This document shows positions 18,257 to 34,905 of a DNA stretch of 64,000 nt, piece by piece. Position numbers and translations under genes: made by a program. Location of the stretch: positions 186,001 to 250,000 of the forward strand of contig NZ_FOWE01000004.1 of NCBI RefSeq assembly GCF_900115395.1. Direction: 5' to 3'. This DNA comes from Geodermatophilus obscurus. Lineage in GTDB: Bacteria; Actinomycetota; Actinomycetes; Mycobacteriales; Geodermatophilaceae. The notes below the pieces were generated by a model that worked only from the letters and a program-made list of their open reading frames with translations, did no database searches and was not told the DNA's origin. Each line of letters starts with the position of its first letter. Position 1 is the first letter of the stretch.

Positions 18257-19497
18257 CCCGCCGAGCCGAGCAGCCGCTGCAGCCGGCCGACGCCCTCGGC
18301 GAGGTCGTCGTCGCCGAGCGCGTAGGACATCCGCAGGTAGCCCGGGGTGCCGAACGCCTCGCCCGGGACGACGGCGACCTCGGCCTCCTCCAGCACGATC
18401 TCGGCGAGCTCGACGCTCGACGACGCCGTCCGCCCGTTGACGGGCCGGCCGAGCAGCGCCTTGACCGACGGGTAGACGTAGAAGGCACCCTGCGGCTCGG
18501 GGCAGGCGACGCCGGGGATCTCCCGCAGCATCGACACGATGGTCCTGCGGCGCCGGTCGAACGCCGTGCGCATCTCGTCGACCGCCGACAGGTCGCCGGT
18601 GAGCGCGGCCACCGCGGCGGCCTGCGACACGTTGGCCACGTTGGACGTCGCGTGCGACTGCAGGTTGGTGGCTGCCTTGACGACGTCGGCCGGGCCCACC
18701 ATCCAGCCCACCCGCCAGCCGGTCATGGCGTAGGTCTTGGCCACCCCGTTGACGACGACGCACCGGTCGGCGAGCTCGGGCACCACCACGGGCATCGACG
18801 GCGCCGTCGCGCCGCCGTAGGTGAGGTGCTCGTAGATCTCGTCGGTGAGCACCCACAGGCCCGCCTCCAGCGCCCAGCGGCCGATGGCCTCGACCTGGTC
18901 GGGCGGGTACACCGCGCCGGTCGGGTTGGAGGGGGAGACGAACAGCAGCACCTTCGTCCGCCCGGTGCGGGCGGCCTCCAGCTGCTCCACCGACACCAGG
19001 TAGCCGCTCTCCTCGTCGGCGACCACCGGCACCGGTACGCCGCCGGCCAGCCGGATCGCCTCGGGGTAGGTGGTCCAGTACGGCGCGGGCACCAGCACCT
19101 CGTCGCCCGGGTCGAGCATGGCGGCGAAGGCCTCGTAGACGGCCTGCTTGCCCCCGTTGGTCACCAGCACCTGCGCGGGCGTGACGGTCAGCCCCGAGTC
19201 GCGGGCGGTCTTGGCGACGATCGCCTCCTTGAGCGCCGGCAGGCCCCCGGCGGGGGTGTAGCGGTGCATCGCCGGCTGCCGGCAGGCCGCGACCGCGGCC
19301 TCGACGACGTAGTCCGGCGTCGGGAAGTCCGGCTCGCCGGCGCCGAAGCCGATGACCGGCTTGCCCGCCGCCTTCAGCGCCTTGGCCTTCGCGTCGACCG
19401 CGAGCGTCGCGGACTCGGTGATGGCCGCGATGCGCCGTGAGACGCGGCGCTCGGCCGGGGAGGGGGCAGCGGACTCCGAGGGGGAGGCGGCGGTCAT
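18253..19497 (-). CDS. Class I aminotransferase, aspartate aminotransferase-like
   Basis: 414-residue fold-type I PLP enzyme. Substrate loop [26 protein letters not shown], and PLP lysine K254 in [17 protein letters not shown] with its phosphate-binding Arg are all intact. Closest to bacterial aspartate aminotransferase of the Ib subgroup. ATG start; a short Ser/Ala-rich N-terminal extension precedes the [13 protein letters not shown] helix. Convergent with the peptidase gene, divergent from tRNA-Trp/secE. Confidence 0.93.
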   Translation of the reverse strand: MTAASPSESAAPSPAERRVSRRIAAITESATLAVDAKAKALKAAGKPVIGFGAGEPDFPTPDYVVEAAVAACRQPAMHRYTPAGGLPALKEAIVAKTARDSGLTVTPAQVLVTNGGKQAVYEAFAAMLDPGDEVLVPAPYWTTYPEAIRLAGGVPVPVVADEESGYLVSVEQLEAARTGRTKVLLFVSPSNPTGAVYPPDQVEAIGRWALEAGLWVLTDEIYEHLTYGGATAPSMPVVVPELADRCVVVNGVAKTYAMTGWRVGWMVGPADVVKAATNLQSHATSNVANVSQAAAVAALTGDLSAVDEMRTAFDRRRRTIVSMLREIPGVACPEPQGAFYVYPSVKALLGRPVNGRTASSSVELAEIVLEEAEVAVVPGEAFGTPGYLRMSYALGDDDLAEGVGRLQRLLGSAG

Positions 19498-19609
19498 GGG
19501 CCCATCCTGCCGGAGGCGCCCGGGTGCGGGCCGGTCAGTTCCCGGTCCGGCACGGCACCCGTCGGGGGCACGTCCCGGAACGCGGTCACGGACCGGTACC
19601 GCGGTCCCG

Positions 19610-19615
19610 TACACT
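19610..19615 (+). promoter_or_regulatory. -10 box for the tRNA-Trp-secE-nusG unit
   Basis: TACACT about 115 bases before tRNA-Trp; no clear -35. Suggests a leader of roughly 110 nt containing the hairpin at 19706-19728. Confidence 0.4.
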
Positions 19616-19705
19616 GGCAACCCTGGGGCGATCGACCCCGCCACCGGCGTGCCCCGGGACCACCTGGGGACGGCGCCGGACCGGCGGGCCGGCCGTCCCG
19701 GGGCC

Positions 19706-19728
19706 GCCCGGGAGGCACCCTCCCGGGC
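19706..19728 (+). promoter_or_regulatory. Leader hairpin before tRNA-Trp
   Basis: Perfect 9-bp stem GCCCGGGAG/CTCCCGGGC with a five-base loop, ending three bases before the tRNA. May guide 5' processing or limit read-through. Confidence 0.4.
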
Positions 19729-19731
19729 ACT

Positions 19732-19804
19732 AGGGGTGTAGCTCAACTGGCAGAGCAGCGGTCTCCAAAACCGCAGGCTGCAGGTTCAAGTCCTGTCACC
19801 CCTG
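19732..19804 (+). tRNA. tRNA-Trp (CCA)
   Basis: 73 nt. Acceptor AGGGGTG/CACCCCT, discriminator G. Anticodon loop TCTCCAAAA carries CCA. T-arm CAGGTTCAAGTCCTG is intact. Located just upstream of secE, as in most actinobacteria. Confidence 0.97.
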
Positions 19805-19967
19805 CCCGTGCCGCCGGCCCCGTGCCGGCGGGCAGCACGACCCGGCACCGCCCCGTGTCCCGGCAGCGCCGGCCGCGGCCGGTGCCGCCCCGGACCCGCC
19901 CGGTCCGGGAGCACGACACCAGACGGCCGGAGAGCAGCGGCCACCACCACGACGCGAGCGAGGCGCA

Positions 19968-20516
19968 GTGAGCGACGAGAAGCCGGGCAGCGGGGAGGAC
20001 CCCCGCGCCGCCTCCGACGCCGAGCTGACCGACGAGCAGCTCGACCGCGAGGCGCCGGGCGTCGAGGACGCCGCCGAGCTCGAGGCCGCGGAGGACGAGC
20101 TCGCCGCCGAGGCGCAGGCCGAGGAGGACAAGGTCGTCCCCACGCCGACGCGCCGCCGCGGTGGCCGGATCACCGCCGACGACGACGAGGACGACGAGTC
20201 CGCGGGCACCACCCGCGCCCGCCGTCCGTCCCGCGGGAGCACGGCGAGCCGCCCCGCCGGCCGCCCGGCCGACGGTGCCGGTAGCCGTTCGCGCGCCGCC
20301 GCCGAGCGCTCGCGGGGCGACGAGGTCCGTCAGCGCCGCAACCTGCGCCGGTTCCTCCGCGAGGTCGTCGCCGAGCTGCGGAAGGTGATCTGGCCCGGCC
20401 GCCGGGAGCTGATCACCTACACCACCGTCGTCATCCTCTTCGTGGCCTTCATGGTCGCGCTGGTCGCGGGCCTGGACGTCCTCTTCGCGCAGGGCGTGAT
20501 CGCCGTCTTCGGCTGA
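19968..20516 (+). CDS. secE: Preprotein translocase subunit SecE
   Basis: Third core subunit of the SecYEG channel. The conserved part is C-terminal: [27 protein letters not shown] followed by a single membrane helix (about residues 148-175). It carries a 115-residue disordered N-terminal extension rich first in Glu/Asp/Ala and then in Arg/Ser, far longer than a minimal actinobacterial SecE. GTG start; weak ribosome-binding site GAGCGAGG. Upstream of nusG with a 43-bp gap. Confidence 0.95.
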   Translation: MSDEKPGSGEDPRAASDAELTDEQLDREAPGVEDAAELEAAEDELAAEAQAEEDKVVPTPTRRRGGRITADDDEDDESAGTTRARRPSRGSTASRPAGRPADGAGSRSRAAAERSRGDEVRQRRNLRRFLREVVAELRKVIWPGRRELITYTTVVILFVAFMVALVAGLDVLFAQGVIAVFG

Positions 20517-20559
20517 CCGTCCCCAGCGCCCGCCCGCACCCGACAAGGAAGAGATCCCC

Positions 20560-21465
20560 GTGACCGACCCCCGCGAGCCCCTCGACACCGACAGCGACGT
20601 CGAGGCCATCGACCTCGACGACGAGCGGCTGGACGTGCGCGGCAGCGTCGACCTCGAGACCGGGACCGGCGAGACCGGCGCCGCCGAGGGCTCGGCCGAC
20701 ACCACCGACCAGGACACCGCCACCGGCGTGGCCGACGTGACCCCGCTGGTCGAGGGCGGCGGCCGCGACAGCCTGGTCGGCGACCCGCTGGTCGCCCCCG
20801 CGCCCGACCACGACCCCCTCGTCACCGAGGCGCTGGCCGAGGCCGAGGCGGCCGACGAGGACCCCCGGGAGACGCTCAAGCGCACCCTGCGCACGCAGTT
20901 CGGCGACTGGTACGTCATCCACTCCTACGCGGGCTACGAGAACAAGGTGAAGACCAACCTCGAGTCCCGCATCCAGTCGCTGGACATGGAGGACTACATC
21001 TTCCAGATCGAGGTGCCCACCGAGGAGGTCACCGAGATCAAGAACGGCAAGCGCACCCAGGTCAACCGGAAAAAGCTGCCCGGCTACCTGCTCGTCCGGA
21101 TGGACCTCAACGACGAGTCCTGGGGTGCGGTCCGCAACACCCCCGGCGTCACCGGCTTCGTCGGTGCCACCTCGCGGCCCTCGCCGCTGACCATCGACGA
21201 GGTCGTCAACCTGCTGGTGCCCGACGCCCCGGCGCAGGCGGCCAAGGTCGCCGAGGCGGCGTCGCCCGCCGCGGCCTCCGCGCCGGTCACCGTCGTCGAC
21301 TTCGAGATCGGCGAGTCGGTCACCGTCATGGACGGCCCGTTCGCCACCCTCCCGGCGACCATCAACGAGATCAACGCAGAGCAGTCGAAGCTGCAGGTGC
21401 TGGTCTCGATCTTCGGCCGGGAGACGCCGGTCGAGCTGTCCTTCACCCAGGTCGCCAAGATCTAG
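20560..21465 (+). CDS. nusG: Transcription termination/antitermination factor NusG
   Basis: 301 residues. An acidic, disordered N-terminal region of about 105 aa precedes the NGN domain ([20 protein letters not shown] ... [16 protein letters not shown] ... TPGVTGFVG). The C-terminal KOW domain ([21 protein letters not shown]) binds Rho or S10. GTG start after AAGGAAGAG. Such N-terminal extensions are known in high-GC actinobacteria; this one is rich in Asp, Glu and Thr. Confidence 0.96.
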   Translation: MTDPREPLDTDSDVEAIDLDDERLDVRGSVDLETGTGETGAAEGSADTTDQDTATGVADVTPLVEGGGRDSLVGDPLVAPAPDHDPLVTEALAEAEAADEDPRETLKRTLRTQFGDWYVIHSYAGYENKVKTNLESRIQSLDMEDYIFQIEVPTEEVTEIKNGKRTQVNRKKLPGYLLVRMDLNDESWGAVRNTPGVTGFVGATSRPSPLTIDEVVNLLVPDAPAQAAKVAEAASPAAASAPVTVVDFEIGESVTVMDGPFATLPATINEINAEQSKLQVLVSIFGRETPVELSFTQVAKI

Positions 21466-21467
21466 CC

Positions 21468-21527
21468 GGAGGCCCCCTCGCCCCCACCCCTGCGCGCTCA
21501 GGGTGGGATCCTGCGAGGGGGCCTTCC
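21468..21527 (+). repeat. REP-like palindrome, copy B (nusG-rplK)
   Basis: Outer arms GGAGGCCCCCTCGC (21468-21481) and GCGAGGGGGCCTTCC (21513-21527), inner arms CCCACCC/GGGTGGG. Starts three bases after the nusG stop, so it can also act as a hairpin terminator or RNA-stability element. Confidence 0.7.
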
Positions 21528-21566
21528 AGCCGACACCACGCACCACGCTCACGAAGAAGGAATGAC

Positions 21567-21998
21567 ATGCCCCCCAGGAAGCGGTTGACCGCGGTCATCA
21601 AGCTCCAGATCAAGGCCGGTGCGGCCACCCCCGCCCCGCCCGTCGGTCCGGCGCTCGGCCAGCACGGCGTCAACATCATGGAGTTCTGCAAGGCGTACAA
21701 CGCGGCGACCGAGTCGCAGCGCGGCGACGTCGTGCCCGTCGAGATCTCGGTCTACGAGGACCGCTCGTTCACCTTCGTCACCAAGACCCCGCCGGCCGCG
21801 CGCATGCTGCTCAAGGCCGCCGGTGTCGAGAAGGGCTCCGGCGAGCCGCACAAGACCAAGGTCGCCACCGTCACGCGTGACCAGGTCCGCGAGATCGCCC
21901 AGACCAAGATGGTCGACCTCAACGCCAACGACCTCGACGAGGCCGAGAAGATCATCGCCGGCACCGCGCGGTCGATGGGCATCACCGTCCAGGGCTGA
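21567..21998 (+). CDS. rplK: Ribosomal protein L11 (uL11)
   Basis: 143 aa, normal length. Binds the GTPase-associated region of 23S rRNA with L10 and L7/L12. [34 protein letters not shown] is the conserved Pro-rich N-domain targeted by thiostrepton-type antibiotics, and the C-domain ends [13 protein letters not shown] after GAAGGAATG. Separated from rplA by 112 bp carrying a partial repeat. Confidence 0.98.
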   Translation: MPPRKRLTAVIKLQIKAGAATPAPPVGPALGQHGVNIMEFCKAYNAATESQRGDVVPVEISVYEDRSFTFVTKTPPAARMLLKAAGVEKGSGEPHKTKVATVTRDQVREIAQTKMVDLNANDLDEAEKIIAGTARSMGITVQG

Positions 21999-22060
21999 GG
22001 CCCCCGGCGGCCCGTCCGAGGGCCGTTCCAGCACGTCACCACCGTGGGAGGGCCGGCCAG
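21999..22060 (+). repeat. REP-like element, partial copy G (rplK-rplA)
   Basis: Keeps the right flank GGGCCGTTCCAGCACGTCACC in common with copy D, but the central stem-loop of the family is mostly missing. Lies directly after the rplK stop. Confidence 0.5.
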
Positions 22061-22110
22061 GCCCGTGCACCACGCGATCCCCGCCCGCGCGGCGGGGGAG
22101 AGGAACCACC

Positions 22111-22830
22111 ATGGCGAAGCACGGCAAGAAGTACCGCGAGGCGGCGGCCAAGGTCGACCGCGAGGCCCTCTACAGCCCGCTGCAGGCCGCGGGTCTGGCG
22201 AAGGAGACCTCGCCGACCACCTACGACGCCACCGTCGAGGTGGCCATGCGCCTGGGCGTCGACCCGCGCAAGGCCGACCAGATGGTCCGCGGCACGGTGA
22301 ACCTGCCGCACGGCACCGGCAAGACCGCCCGCGTCATCGTCTTCGCGACCGGCGACAGGGCCGCCGAGGCCGAGGCCGCCGGCGCCGACGTCGTCGGCTC
22401 GGACGACCTCATCGCGCGCATCCAGGAGGGCTTCCTGGACTTCGACGCGGCGATCGCCACCCCCGACCAGATGGCCAAGGTCGGCCGGATCGCGCGCATC
22501 CTCGGCCCCCGTGGCCTGATGCCGAACCCGAAGACGGGCACCGTGACCGCCGACGTCACCAAGGCCGTCAACGACATCAAGGGCGGGAAGATCAACTTCC
22601 GCGTCGACAAGCAGGCCAACCTGCACCTGGTGATCGGCAAGACCTCCTTCGACGAGACCAAGCTGGTCGAGAACTACGCCGCCGCCCTCGACGAGGTGCT
22701 GCGCGCGAAGCCGGCCGCGGCCAAGGGCCGGTACGTCAAGAAGGTCACCATCTCCACCACCATGGGCCCGGGCATCCCGGTCGACCCGAACCGCACCCGC
22801 AACCTGACGGTCGACGAGCCGTCGGCGTGA
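22111..22830 (+). CDS. rplA: Ribosomal protein L1 (uL1)
   Basis: 239 aa, forms the L1 stalk and in many bacteria represses its own operon. [18 protein letters not shown] start, [30 protein letters not shown] and GKTSF signatures are intact. ATG chosen with GGGGGAGAGGA upstream. A strong terminator follows, ending the secE-nusG-rplK-rplA unit. Confidence 0.98.
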   Translation: MAKHGKKYREAAAKVDREALYSPLQAAGLAKETSPTTYDATVEVAMRLGVDPRKADQMVRGTVNLPHGTGKTARVIVFATGDRAAEAEAAGADVVGSDDLIARIQEGFLDFDAAIATPDQMAKVGRIARILGPRGLMPNPKTGTVTADVTKAVNDIKGGKINFRVDKQANLHLVIGKTSFDETKLVENYAAALDEVLRAKPAAAKGRYVKKVTISTTMGPGIPVDPNRTRNLTVDEPSA

Positions 22831-22855
22831 GCGCGGACCCCCGCTGAGGGGACCT

Positions 22856-22897
22856 GGCGGAGGCCCCGTCGCGCAGCCGCGCGGCGGGGCCTCCGCC
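22856..22897 (+). terminator. Terminator after rplA
   Basis: Perfect 13-bp stem GGCGGAGGCCCCG/CGGGGCCTCCGCC with a 16-base GC-rich loop, 25 bases after the stop. Confidence 0.7.
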
Positions 22898-22935
22898 GTT
22901 CCCGGACCGGCCGCCGCCCCCGCCGCTGAGTCGCG

Positions 22936-23167
22936 TATGCTGGACGGCGTTCCCCCCACGACCGCTGGTCGTCGCACGTCCGCGTGCGATCGAAGGTCCC
23001 GGACGACCCGGGCGGCCCGCGCAGGAGGACGGTTCGATCGACGTGGGCACCCGTGCCCGCCTCCCTCGCCCCGTGCGCCCTGCGCCGGGGCGTTCTCCGT
23101 CTCCGGGCCCGGATCGCCCGCCCTCGTGCGATGCACGGGTGGTCGCCCGACAGACGAGAGGAGGCCC
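22936..23167 (+). promoter_or_regulatory. Promoter and probable L10 autoregulatory leader of rplJL
   Basis: TATGCT (22936-22941) is a good -10. The following leader of about 220 nt folds into hairpins CGACC/GGTCG (22959-22971) and GCACG/CGTGC (22974-22987), and a long-range stem CGATCGAA (22987-22994)/TTCGATCG (23033-23040). Bacterial rplJ leaders bind L10(L12) and repress translation; position and size fit, but the kink-turn consensus was not verified. No gene is seen in the 337 bp between rplA and rplJ. Confidence 0.55.
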
Positions 23168-23779
23168 ATGCCCACGCAGGCGAAGGCCGCGGTGATCGAC
23201 GAGATCACCGAGCGCTTCCAGAGGTCCAGCGCGGCCGTGCTCACCGAGTACCGCGGGCTGACCGTGGCGCAGCTGACCCAGCTGCGCCGTTCCCTCGGTG
23301 CGGGCAGCAGCTACGCCGTCGTCAAGAACACCCTGACGAAGCGGGCGGCGGACGAGGTCGGCCACGCCGACCTGGCCCCGCTGCTCAACGGCCCCACCGC
23401 GATCGCCTTCATCGAGGGCGACGTCGTCGAGGCGGCCAAGGCCATCCGCGACTTCGCGCGCGCCAACCCGCTGCTCGTCGTCAAGGGCGGCGTCGTCGAG
23501 GGTCGCACCGTCGGCCCCGCCGAGGTCACCGCCCTGGCCGACGTCGAGCCGCGCGAGGTGCTGCTGGCCAAGCTGGCCGGCGCGATGAAGGGCAACCTGA
23601 CCAAGGCCGCCGGCCTGTTCCAGGCCCCGCTGTCGCAGGTCGCCCGCCTGGCCGCCGCGCTGCAGGAGAAGCGGGAGTCCGTCGAGGGCCCCGCCGCTCC
23701 CGCCGCCGACGACACCGCTGCTGCCGACACCACCCCCGACTCCGCCGACGCCGCTGACGCCGCGGCCGGCACCGACTGA
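23168..23779 (+). CDS. rplJ: Ribosomal protein L10 (uL10)
   Basis: 203 aa anchor of the L7/L12 stalk. Core domain: [34 protein letters not shown], then KNTLTKRA and [11 protein letters not shown], with the C-terminal L12-binding helix [13 protein letters not shown]. About 30 extra residues of Ala/Asp/Thr ([15 protein letters not shown]) follow. ATG after GAGAGGAGG; true start confirmed by [13 protein letters not shown]. Confidence 0.98.
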   Translation: MPTQAKAAVIDEITERFQRSSAAVLTEYRGLTVAQLTQLRRSLGAGSSYAVVKNTLTKRAADEVGHADLAPLLNGPTAIAFIEGDVVEAAKAIRDFARANPLLVVKGGVVEGRTVGPAEVTALADVEPREVLLAKLAGAMKGNLTKAAGLFQAPLSQVARLAAALQEKRESVEGPAAPAADDTAAADTTPDSADAADAAAGTD

Positions 23780-23795
23780 CCCAGAAGGAGAGATC

Positions 23796-24188
23796 ATGGC
23801 CAAGCTGTCCACCACGGAGCTGCTCGACGCGTTCAAGGAGATGACGCTGCTCGAGCTGTCCGACTTCGTGAAGCAGTTCGAGGAGACCTTCGAGGTCACC
23901 GCTGCCGCCCCCGTCGCCGTCGCGGCCGCCGCGCCGGCCGGCGGTGGCGACGGTGGTGCCCCCGCCGCCGAGGAGCAGGACGAGTTCGACGTTATCCTCG
24001 AGAGCGCCGGTGACAAGAAGATCCAGGTCATCAAGGAGGTGCGCGGCCTGACCTCGCTCGGCCTCAAGGAGGCCAAGGACCTGGTCGACGGCGCGCCGAA
24101 GCCGGTGCTGGAGAAGGTCGCCAAGGACGCCGCCGAGAAGGCCAAGGCCGCCCTCGAGGGCGCCGGCGCCACCGTCACCGTCAAGTGA
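23796..24188 (+). CDS. rplL: Ribosomal protein L7/L12 (bL12)
   Basis: 130 aa. N-terminal dimerisation helices ([27 protein letters not shown]), an Ala/Gly hinge, and the C-domain [39 protein letters not shown] that recruits translation factors. AAGGAGAG ribosome-binding site. The 3' end, including the stop codon, lies in a tandem duplication. Confidence 0.98.
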   Translation: MAKLSTTELLDAFKEMTLLELSDFVKQFEETFEVTAAAPVAVAAAAPAGGGDGGAPAAEEQDEFDVILESAGDKKIQVIKEVRGLTSLGLKEAKDLVDGAPKPVLEKVAKDAAEKAKAALEGAGATVTVK

Positions 24189-24260
24189 CGCGCGCCCGGC
24201 CCGACCGAGGCCGGGTACGTCACCGTCACGTGACACCCGCCCGGCTCCGCTGAGCCGGGT
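24174..24260 (+). repeat. Tandem duplication spanning the rplL stop codon
   Basis: Unit 1 (24174-24216) and unit 2 (24219-24260) share GTCACCGTCA at the left, GTGAC, CGCCCGGC, and a right end GAGG/GAGC then CCGGGT. Unit 2 repeats the last codons, the stop and the small hairpin (CCCGGCTC/GAGCCGGG, 24240-24259). Confidence 0.65.
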
Positions 24261-24276
24261 CGCACCACCCCGTACG

Positions 24277-24316
24277 CGACAGGGGCCGTCCTCCTCCGGG
24301 AGGGCGGCCCCTGTCG
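24277..24316 (+). terminator. Attenuator/terminator between rplL and rpoB
   Basis: Long stem CGACAGGGGCCG/CGGCCCCTGTCG (12 perfect bp) extended by CCTCC/GGAGG with a G-U pair. Partial read-through here would couple ribosomal stalk and polymerase expression, as known for rplL-rpoB in other bacteria. The 494 bp between the two genes otherwise hold the duplication, the rpoB promoter and a leader of about 180 nt. Confidence 0.7.
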
Positions 24317-24467
24317 CGTCCCGGGCGGGACTCGGGAGGACGCCGTCCGGCGTGGCGGAGACAGCAGGCGGGTCGGGCTGGCATCATCGACGCGCGGCCC
24401 GCCGTCGAGACTGCGGAGGCGCCGTCCTTACCGGAGGTGTGGCGCTCGTCGCCCCACACCCCTGACG

Positions 24468-24496
24468 TGGACAGCGCTGCAGATCAGGGGTAGGGT
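24468..24496 (+). promoter_or_regulatory. Sigma-A-type promoter of rpoBC
   Basis: TGGACA (24468-24473), 17-bp spacer, TAGGGT (24491-24496). One mismatch from TTGACA and a TANNNT -10. Start point predicted near 24503. Confidence 0.65.
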
Positions 24497-24682
24497 TCCC
24501 TGTTGCGCTGCTCCCTGACTACCTGCCCGCCGAGCCGGGTCGCCTGGGGTGCCCGGGATCACCCGGCACCCGGTCGACCGAGCGGGCCGGACGCCGTGGA
24601 CAGCCCCGCCGATACCGACGACGACCCAGGACGAACCAGCACCCACCGCCCGCACGTCGTGAGGTCCTTGGAAGGACGCATC

Positions 24683-28192
<3,510 letters not shown>

Positions 28193-28198
28193 TCGGCC

Positions 28199-28230
28199 GC
28201 CGGCCGGCCCCGTGCGCGGGGCCGGCCGGC
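28199..28230 (+). other. Hairpin between rpoB and rpoC
   Basis: Perfect 14-bp stem GCCGGCCGGCCCCG/CGGGGCCGGCCGGC with TGCG loop, seven bases after the rpoB stop. Probably protects or processes the bicistronic mRNA, because rpoC has no obvious promoter of its own. Confidence 0.55.
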
Positions 28231-28290
28231 GCCCTCCTCCGACAACTGATCGAAGTGCAGTAACCGAGCCCCGGGAAAGGGGTCCACTCA

Positions 28291-32196
<3,906 letters not shown>

Positions 32197-32214
32197 GCCC
32201 CGGTAGCACGTGAG

Positions 32215-32247
32215 AAGGGCCCCCAGGTCGTCGACCTGGGGGCCCTT
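32215..32247 (+). terminator. Terminator after rpoC
   Basis: Perfect 15-bp stem AAGGGCCCCCAGGTC/GACCTGGGGGCCCTT with a three-base centre, 18 bases after the stop. The strongest hairpin in this block. Confidence 0.8.
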
Positions 32248-32411
32248 CCGTGCTCTCCGTGCCGTCCCGGCGGGGATCAGGTGACCTGATCGTCGGGCGT
32301 CCTCCCTCACGGTGGGACGTGCGGGAGGACGCGCTGCGGTGGGGGAGGACGACGGCGCCGCCCTAGCCCGGCGCCCCGTCACGTGACGGAACGCGGGGCG
32401 GGCGAGCTTCG

Positions 32412-33455
32412 CTAGGCGTCGGCGAGGCGGCGCATGGTCTCGACGGTGCGGAGCCGGCTCTCGCGGCTGTCGTCGAGGGGCTGCAGGGCGATCGTGGTGA
32501 CCCCGGCCTCGGCGTAGGCGGCGATCCGCTCGGCGACGTACCCCTCGGGGCCGATGAGCGATACCGAGCGCACGAACTCGTCGGGCAGCGCCGCGGCCGC
32601 CTCGTCCTTGCGGCCGCTCAGGTACAGCTCCTGCACGGTCTCGGCGGCGTCCTCGAACCCGTAGCGCCGGGCCAGGTCGTTGTAGAAGTTCTTGCCCTTG
32701 GCGCCCATGCCGCCGACGTAGAGCGCCAGCTGGGGGCGGACGTGGTCGTGCAGGTGGTCGACGTCCTCACCGATCGCCACCGGGACGCCGCAGACGACCT
32801 GCAGGTCGCCGAGCTCGGGGTCGCGCTTGGCCCTGCCGGCCCGCAGCGCGTCGCCCCAGACGGCGTCGGCGCGCTCGGGCATGAACCAGATCGGCTCCCA
32901 GATCTCGGCGACCTCGGCGGCCAGCTCGACGTTCTTCGGGCCCAGCGCGGCCAGCATGATCGGGATGCGCTGCCGGACCGGGGTGTTGATCAGCTTGAGC
33001 GGCTTGCCCAGGCCGGTGCCCTGGTCGGCCGGGAGCGGGATGCTGTACTTCGGGCCCTCGTGCACGAGGCGCTCCCGCCGCCACACCTGGCGGCAGATCT
33101 CCACGACCTCGCGGGTGCGCTGGATCGGCGCGTCGTAGGGGACGCCGTGCCAGCCCTCGATCACCTGCGGGCCGGAGGCGCCCAGGCCCAGGCTGAACCG
33201 GCCACCGGAGACGAAGTCCAGGCCGGCCGCTGTCATCGCCGTGAGGGCCGGCGTGCGGCTGTAGATCGGCAGGATCGCGCTCATGAGCTCGACCCGCTCG
33301 GTCACCGCGGCCAGGTAGCCGAGCTGGCTGACGGCGTCGAAGGTGTAGACCTCCGCGCACATCGCGAGGTCGAGCCCGGCGGCCTCCAGGTCGACGATCT
33401 CCGCCGCCGTCTCCTGGAACCCCCCGGCGTAACTGGCCTGGATGCCGATGCGCAC
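32412..33455 (-). CDS. LLM-class F420-dependent oxidoreductase
   Basis: 347-residue luciferase-like TIM barrel. Features: RIGIQASYAGGFQETAAEIVDLEAAGLD, YLAAVTERVELMSAI, GLDFVSGGRFSLGLGASGPQVIEGWHG and PIMLAALGPKNVELAAEVAEIW, typical of F420-using enzymes of the Rv-type LLM family. Substrate unknown. GTG at 33455 chosen because AGAGGAG sits at ideal distance; GTG 33461 is too close to it. Stands alone, convergent with rpoC. Confidence 0.9.
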   Translation of the reverse strand: MRIGIQASYAGGFQETAAEIVDLEAAGLDLAMCAEVYTFDAVSQLGYLAAVTERVELMSAILPIYSRTPALTAMTAAGLDFVSGGRFSLGLGASGPQVIEGWHGVPYDAPIQRTREVVEICRQVWRRERLVHEGPKYSIPLPADQGTGLGKPLKLINTPVRQRIPIMLAALGPKNVELAAEVAEIWEPIWFMPERADAVWGDALRAGRAKRDPELGDLQVVCGVPVAIGEDVDHLHDHVRPQLALYVGGMGAKGKNFYNDLARRYGFEDAAETVQELYLSGRKDEAAAALPDEFVRSVSLIGPEGYVAERIAAYAEAGVTTIALQPLDDSRESRLRTVETMRRLADA

Positions 33456-33576
33456 CTGCACTCCTCTGGTCGGCGGCGCCCGCGTCGGCGCCACCGGCGA
33501 CCGTAGCGGGTGCCCCCGGCCGCCCCTGCGGCCTCCGGGCGGTGCGCGGGAGGGGTCCAGGCGGTGCGGGGAGGGG

Positions 33577-33807
33577 TCAGGCGGTGCGGCTGCGCAGGGG
33601 GCGGATCACGCCCACGACCTCGGTGACCACCCGGACGCCGTCGACGTCGCGGGGCACCCGGCCGGCCGCGTCGGAGTCCGCGACGTCGACCTTGACGACG
33701 TACCCGCTGTCGCGCCGGGCCAGGCCGATGCCCACCACACCGGGCTGCGCGGACAGCTGCTGCGCGAGCGTGCTCTTGGCGGCGCGGGCGGCGGCACGGT
33801 CGGTCAC
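33577..33807 (-). CDS. Small conserved-looking protein downstream of the protease
   Basis: 76 residues, not firmly recognised. A short helix (AAARAAKSTLAQQLSAQ) is followed by a compact alternating-strand region GVVGIGLARRDSGYVVKVDV and a closing VTEVVGVIRPL. This resembles the small GVVGIG-type domain sometimes found near or within trypsin-like proteases. GTG start with GAGGAG nearby. Same strand as the protease gene, 132 bp downstream, so co-transcription and a chaperone, prodomain or inhibitor role are possible (inference). Confidence 0.55.
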   Translation of the reverse strand: MTDRAAARAAKSTLAQQLSAQPGVVGIGLARRDSGYVVKVDVADSDAAGRVPRDVDGVRVVTEVVGVIRPLRSRTA

Positions 33808-33939
33808 GAGGTCTCCTCGCTGACGCCCACCGGCGAGGAGCTCGGGGCGGACGCCCCGGAGGGCCGGGCGGGCTCGGTCACCTCCCCATGGTGCCCCGTT
33901 CCCGCCCGCAGCGACATCCCCCTGACCCGGGAGGACCGC

Positions 33940-34905
33940 TCAGGAGGAGACCCACTCCACGCCGAGCGCCTCCAGCACGGTCGACAGCGGGTTGGCGAAC
34001 GTCAGCCCCGCCCCGGTGCTGCCGCCCTCGCTGCTCCCGGCGAACAGCAGGGCCAACGGCGCGCGGTCGCTGCTGCGCCAGATGACCGAGCCGCTGTCGC
34101 CTCCGGCGGAGAAGGCCCCGGACAGGCCCTCGATCTCGATCTGGTCGTCGAAGACGTGGACGCCGTCGTCGTACTGCACGGCGACACCGTCGACCTCCAC
34201 CGCGGTGATCCGCCCGCGCGTGTGCCCGGTGGTCCGGCCGAGCTTCTCGACCTCCTCGTCGGGCTCTACTTCGTACCCGTCGGGCACCGTGGTGCCCAGC
34301 GGTCCGCCCGGGACCGCCCCCGGGTCGGCGCCGACCCCCTCGTCGACGGTGGCGACGGCGGCGTCGACCCGGTTCGCGCGGGCGGTGAACGGCACGGCTG
34401 CGGCCAGCGTGGCCACCCGGTCGGCCGGCGTGCCGCCGTCGGCCGGGCCGGGCTGCAGCACCGCGTCGCCGGCGGCGCCCGCGCCGGCGGCCGCCAGCAC
34501 GTGGCTGTTGGACAGCACCGCCAGGCGGCCACCGAGCCGCACGAAGCCGCCGAGCGTGCCCGCCGACACGGCCGGGTGCCCGACGGACAGGCCGGGGACC
34601 AGGGGCCGGGTGCGCTGCTGCAGTTGCCCGGCGGAGGGGGAGGCCTGCGCCAGTATCGGCCCGGTCACGCGGACGTCGACCTCCGCCCGGACGACGTCGT
34701 CGAGACCGGTGAGCAGGATCTCGGCATCCGCCCGGGCCGCGACGCGGATCGCCAGGTGGACCCTCCCCGGGGACACCGGCGCCAGGCCGATGGCCGGCCG
34801 GGTCCACACGCGGCCGCCGAGGTCGCTCGCGACGACCGGGGGGAAGCCCTCGGCCAACCGCGCGGTCAGGCGCGCCTTGAGCTCGCGCGCCGAGTCGATG
34901 AGCAC
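33940..34905 (-). CDS. Trypsin-like serine protease without signal peptide
   Basis: 321 residues. The S1-type catalytic triad is complete: SNSHVLAAAG (His135), VDAAVATVD (Asp181), GGDSGSVIW (Ser271). A 110-residue N-terminal domain (VLIDSARELKARLTARL ... VHLAIRVAARADAE) precedes it and looks like an alpha/beta regulatory domain. No signal peptide or membrane helix at the start, so it should be cytoplasmic or exported by another route. GTG chosen because GGAGG lies five bases upstream; longer frames would run into rpsL leader DNA. Confidence 0.8.
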   Translation of the reverse strand: MLIDSARELKARLTARLAEGFPPVVASDLGGRVWTRPAIGLAPVSPGRVHLAIRVAARADAEILLTGLDDVVRAEVDVRVTGPILAQASPSAGQLQQRTRPLVPGLSVGHPAVSAGTLGGFVRLGGRLAVLSNSHVLAAAGAGAAGDAVLQPGPADGGTPADRVATLAAAVPFTARANRVDAAVATVDEGVGADPGAVPGGPLGTTVPDGYEVEPDEEVEKLGRTTGHTRGRITAVEVDGVAVQYDDGVHVFDDQIEIEGLSGAFSAGGDSGSVIWRSSDRAPLALLFAGSSEGGSTGAGLTFANPLSTVLEALGVEWVSS

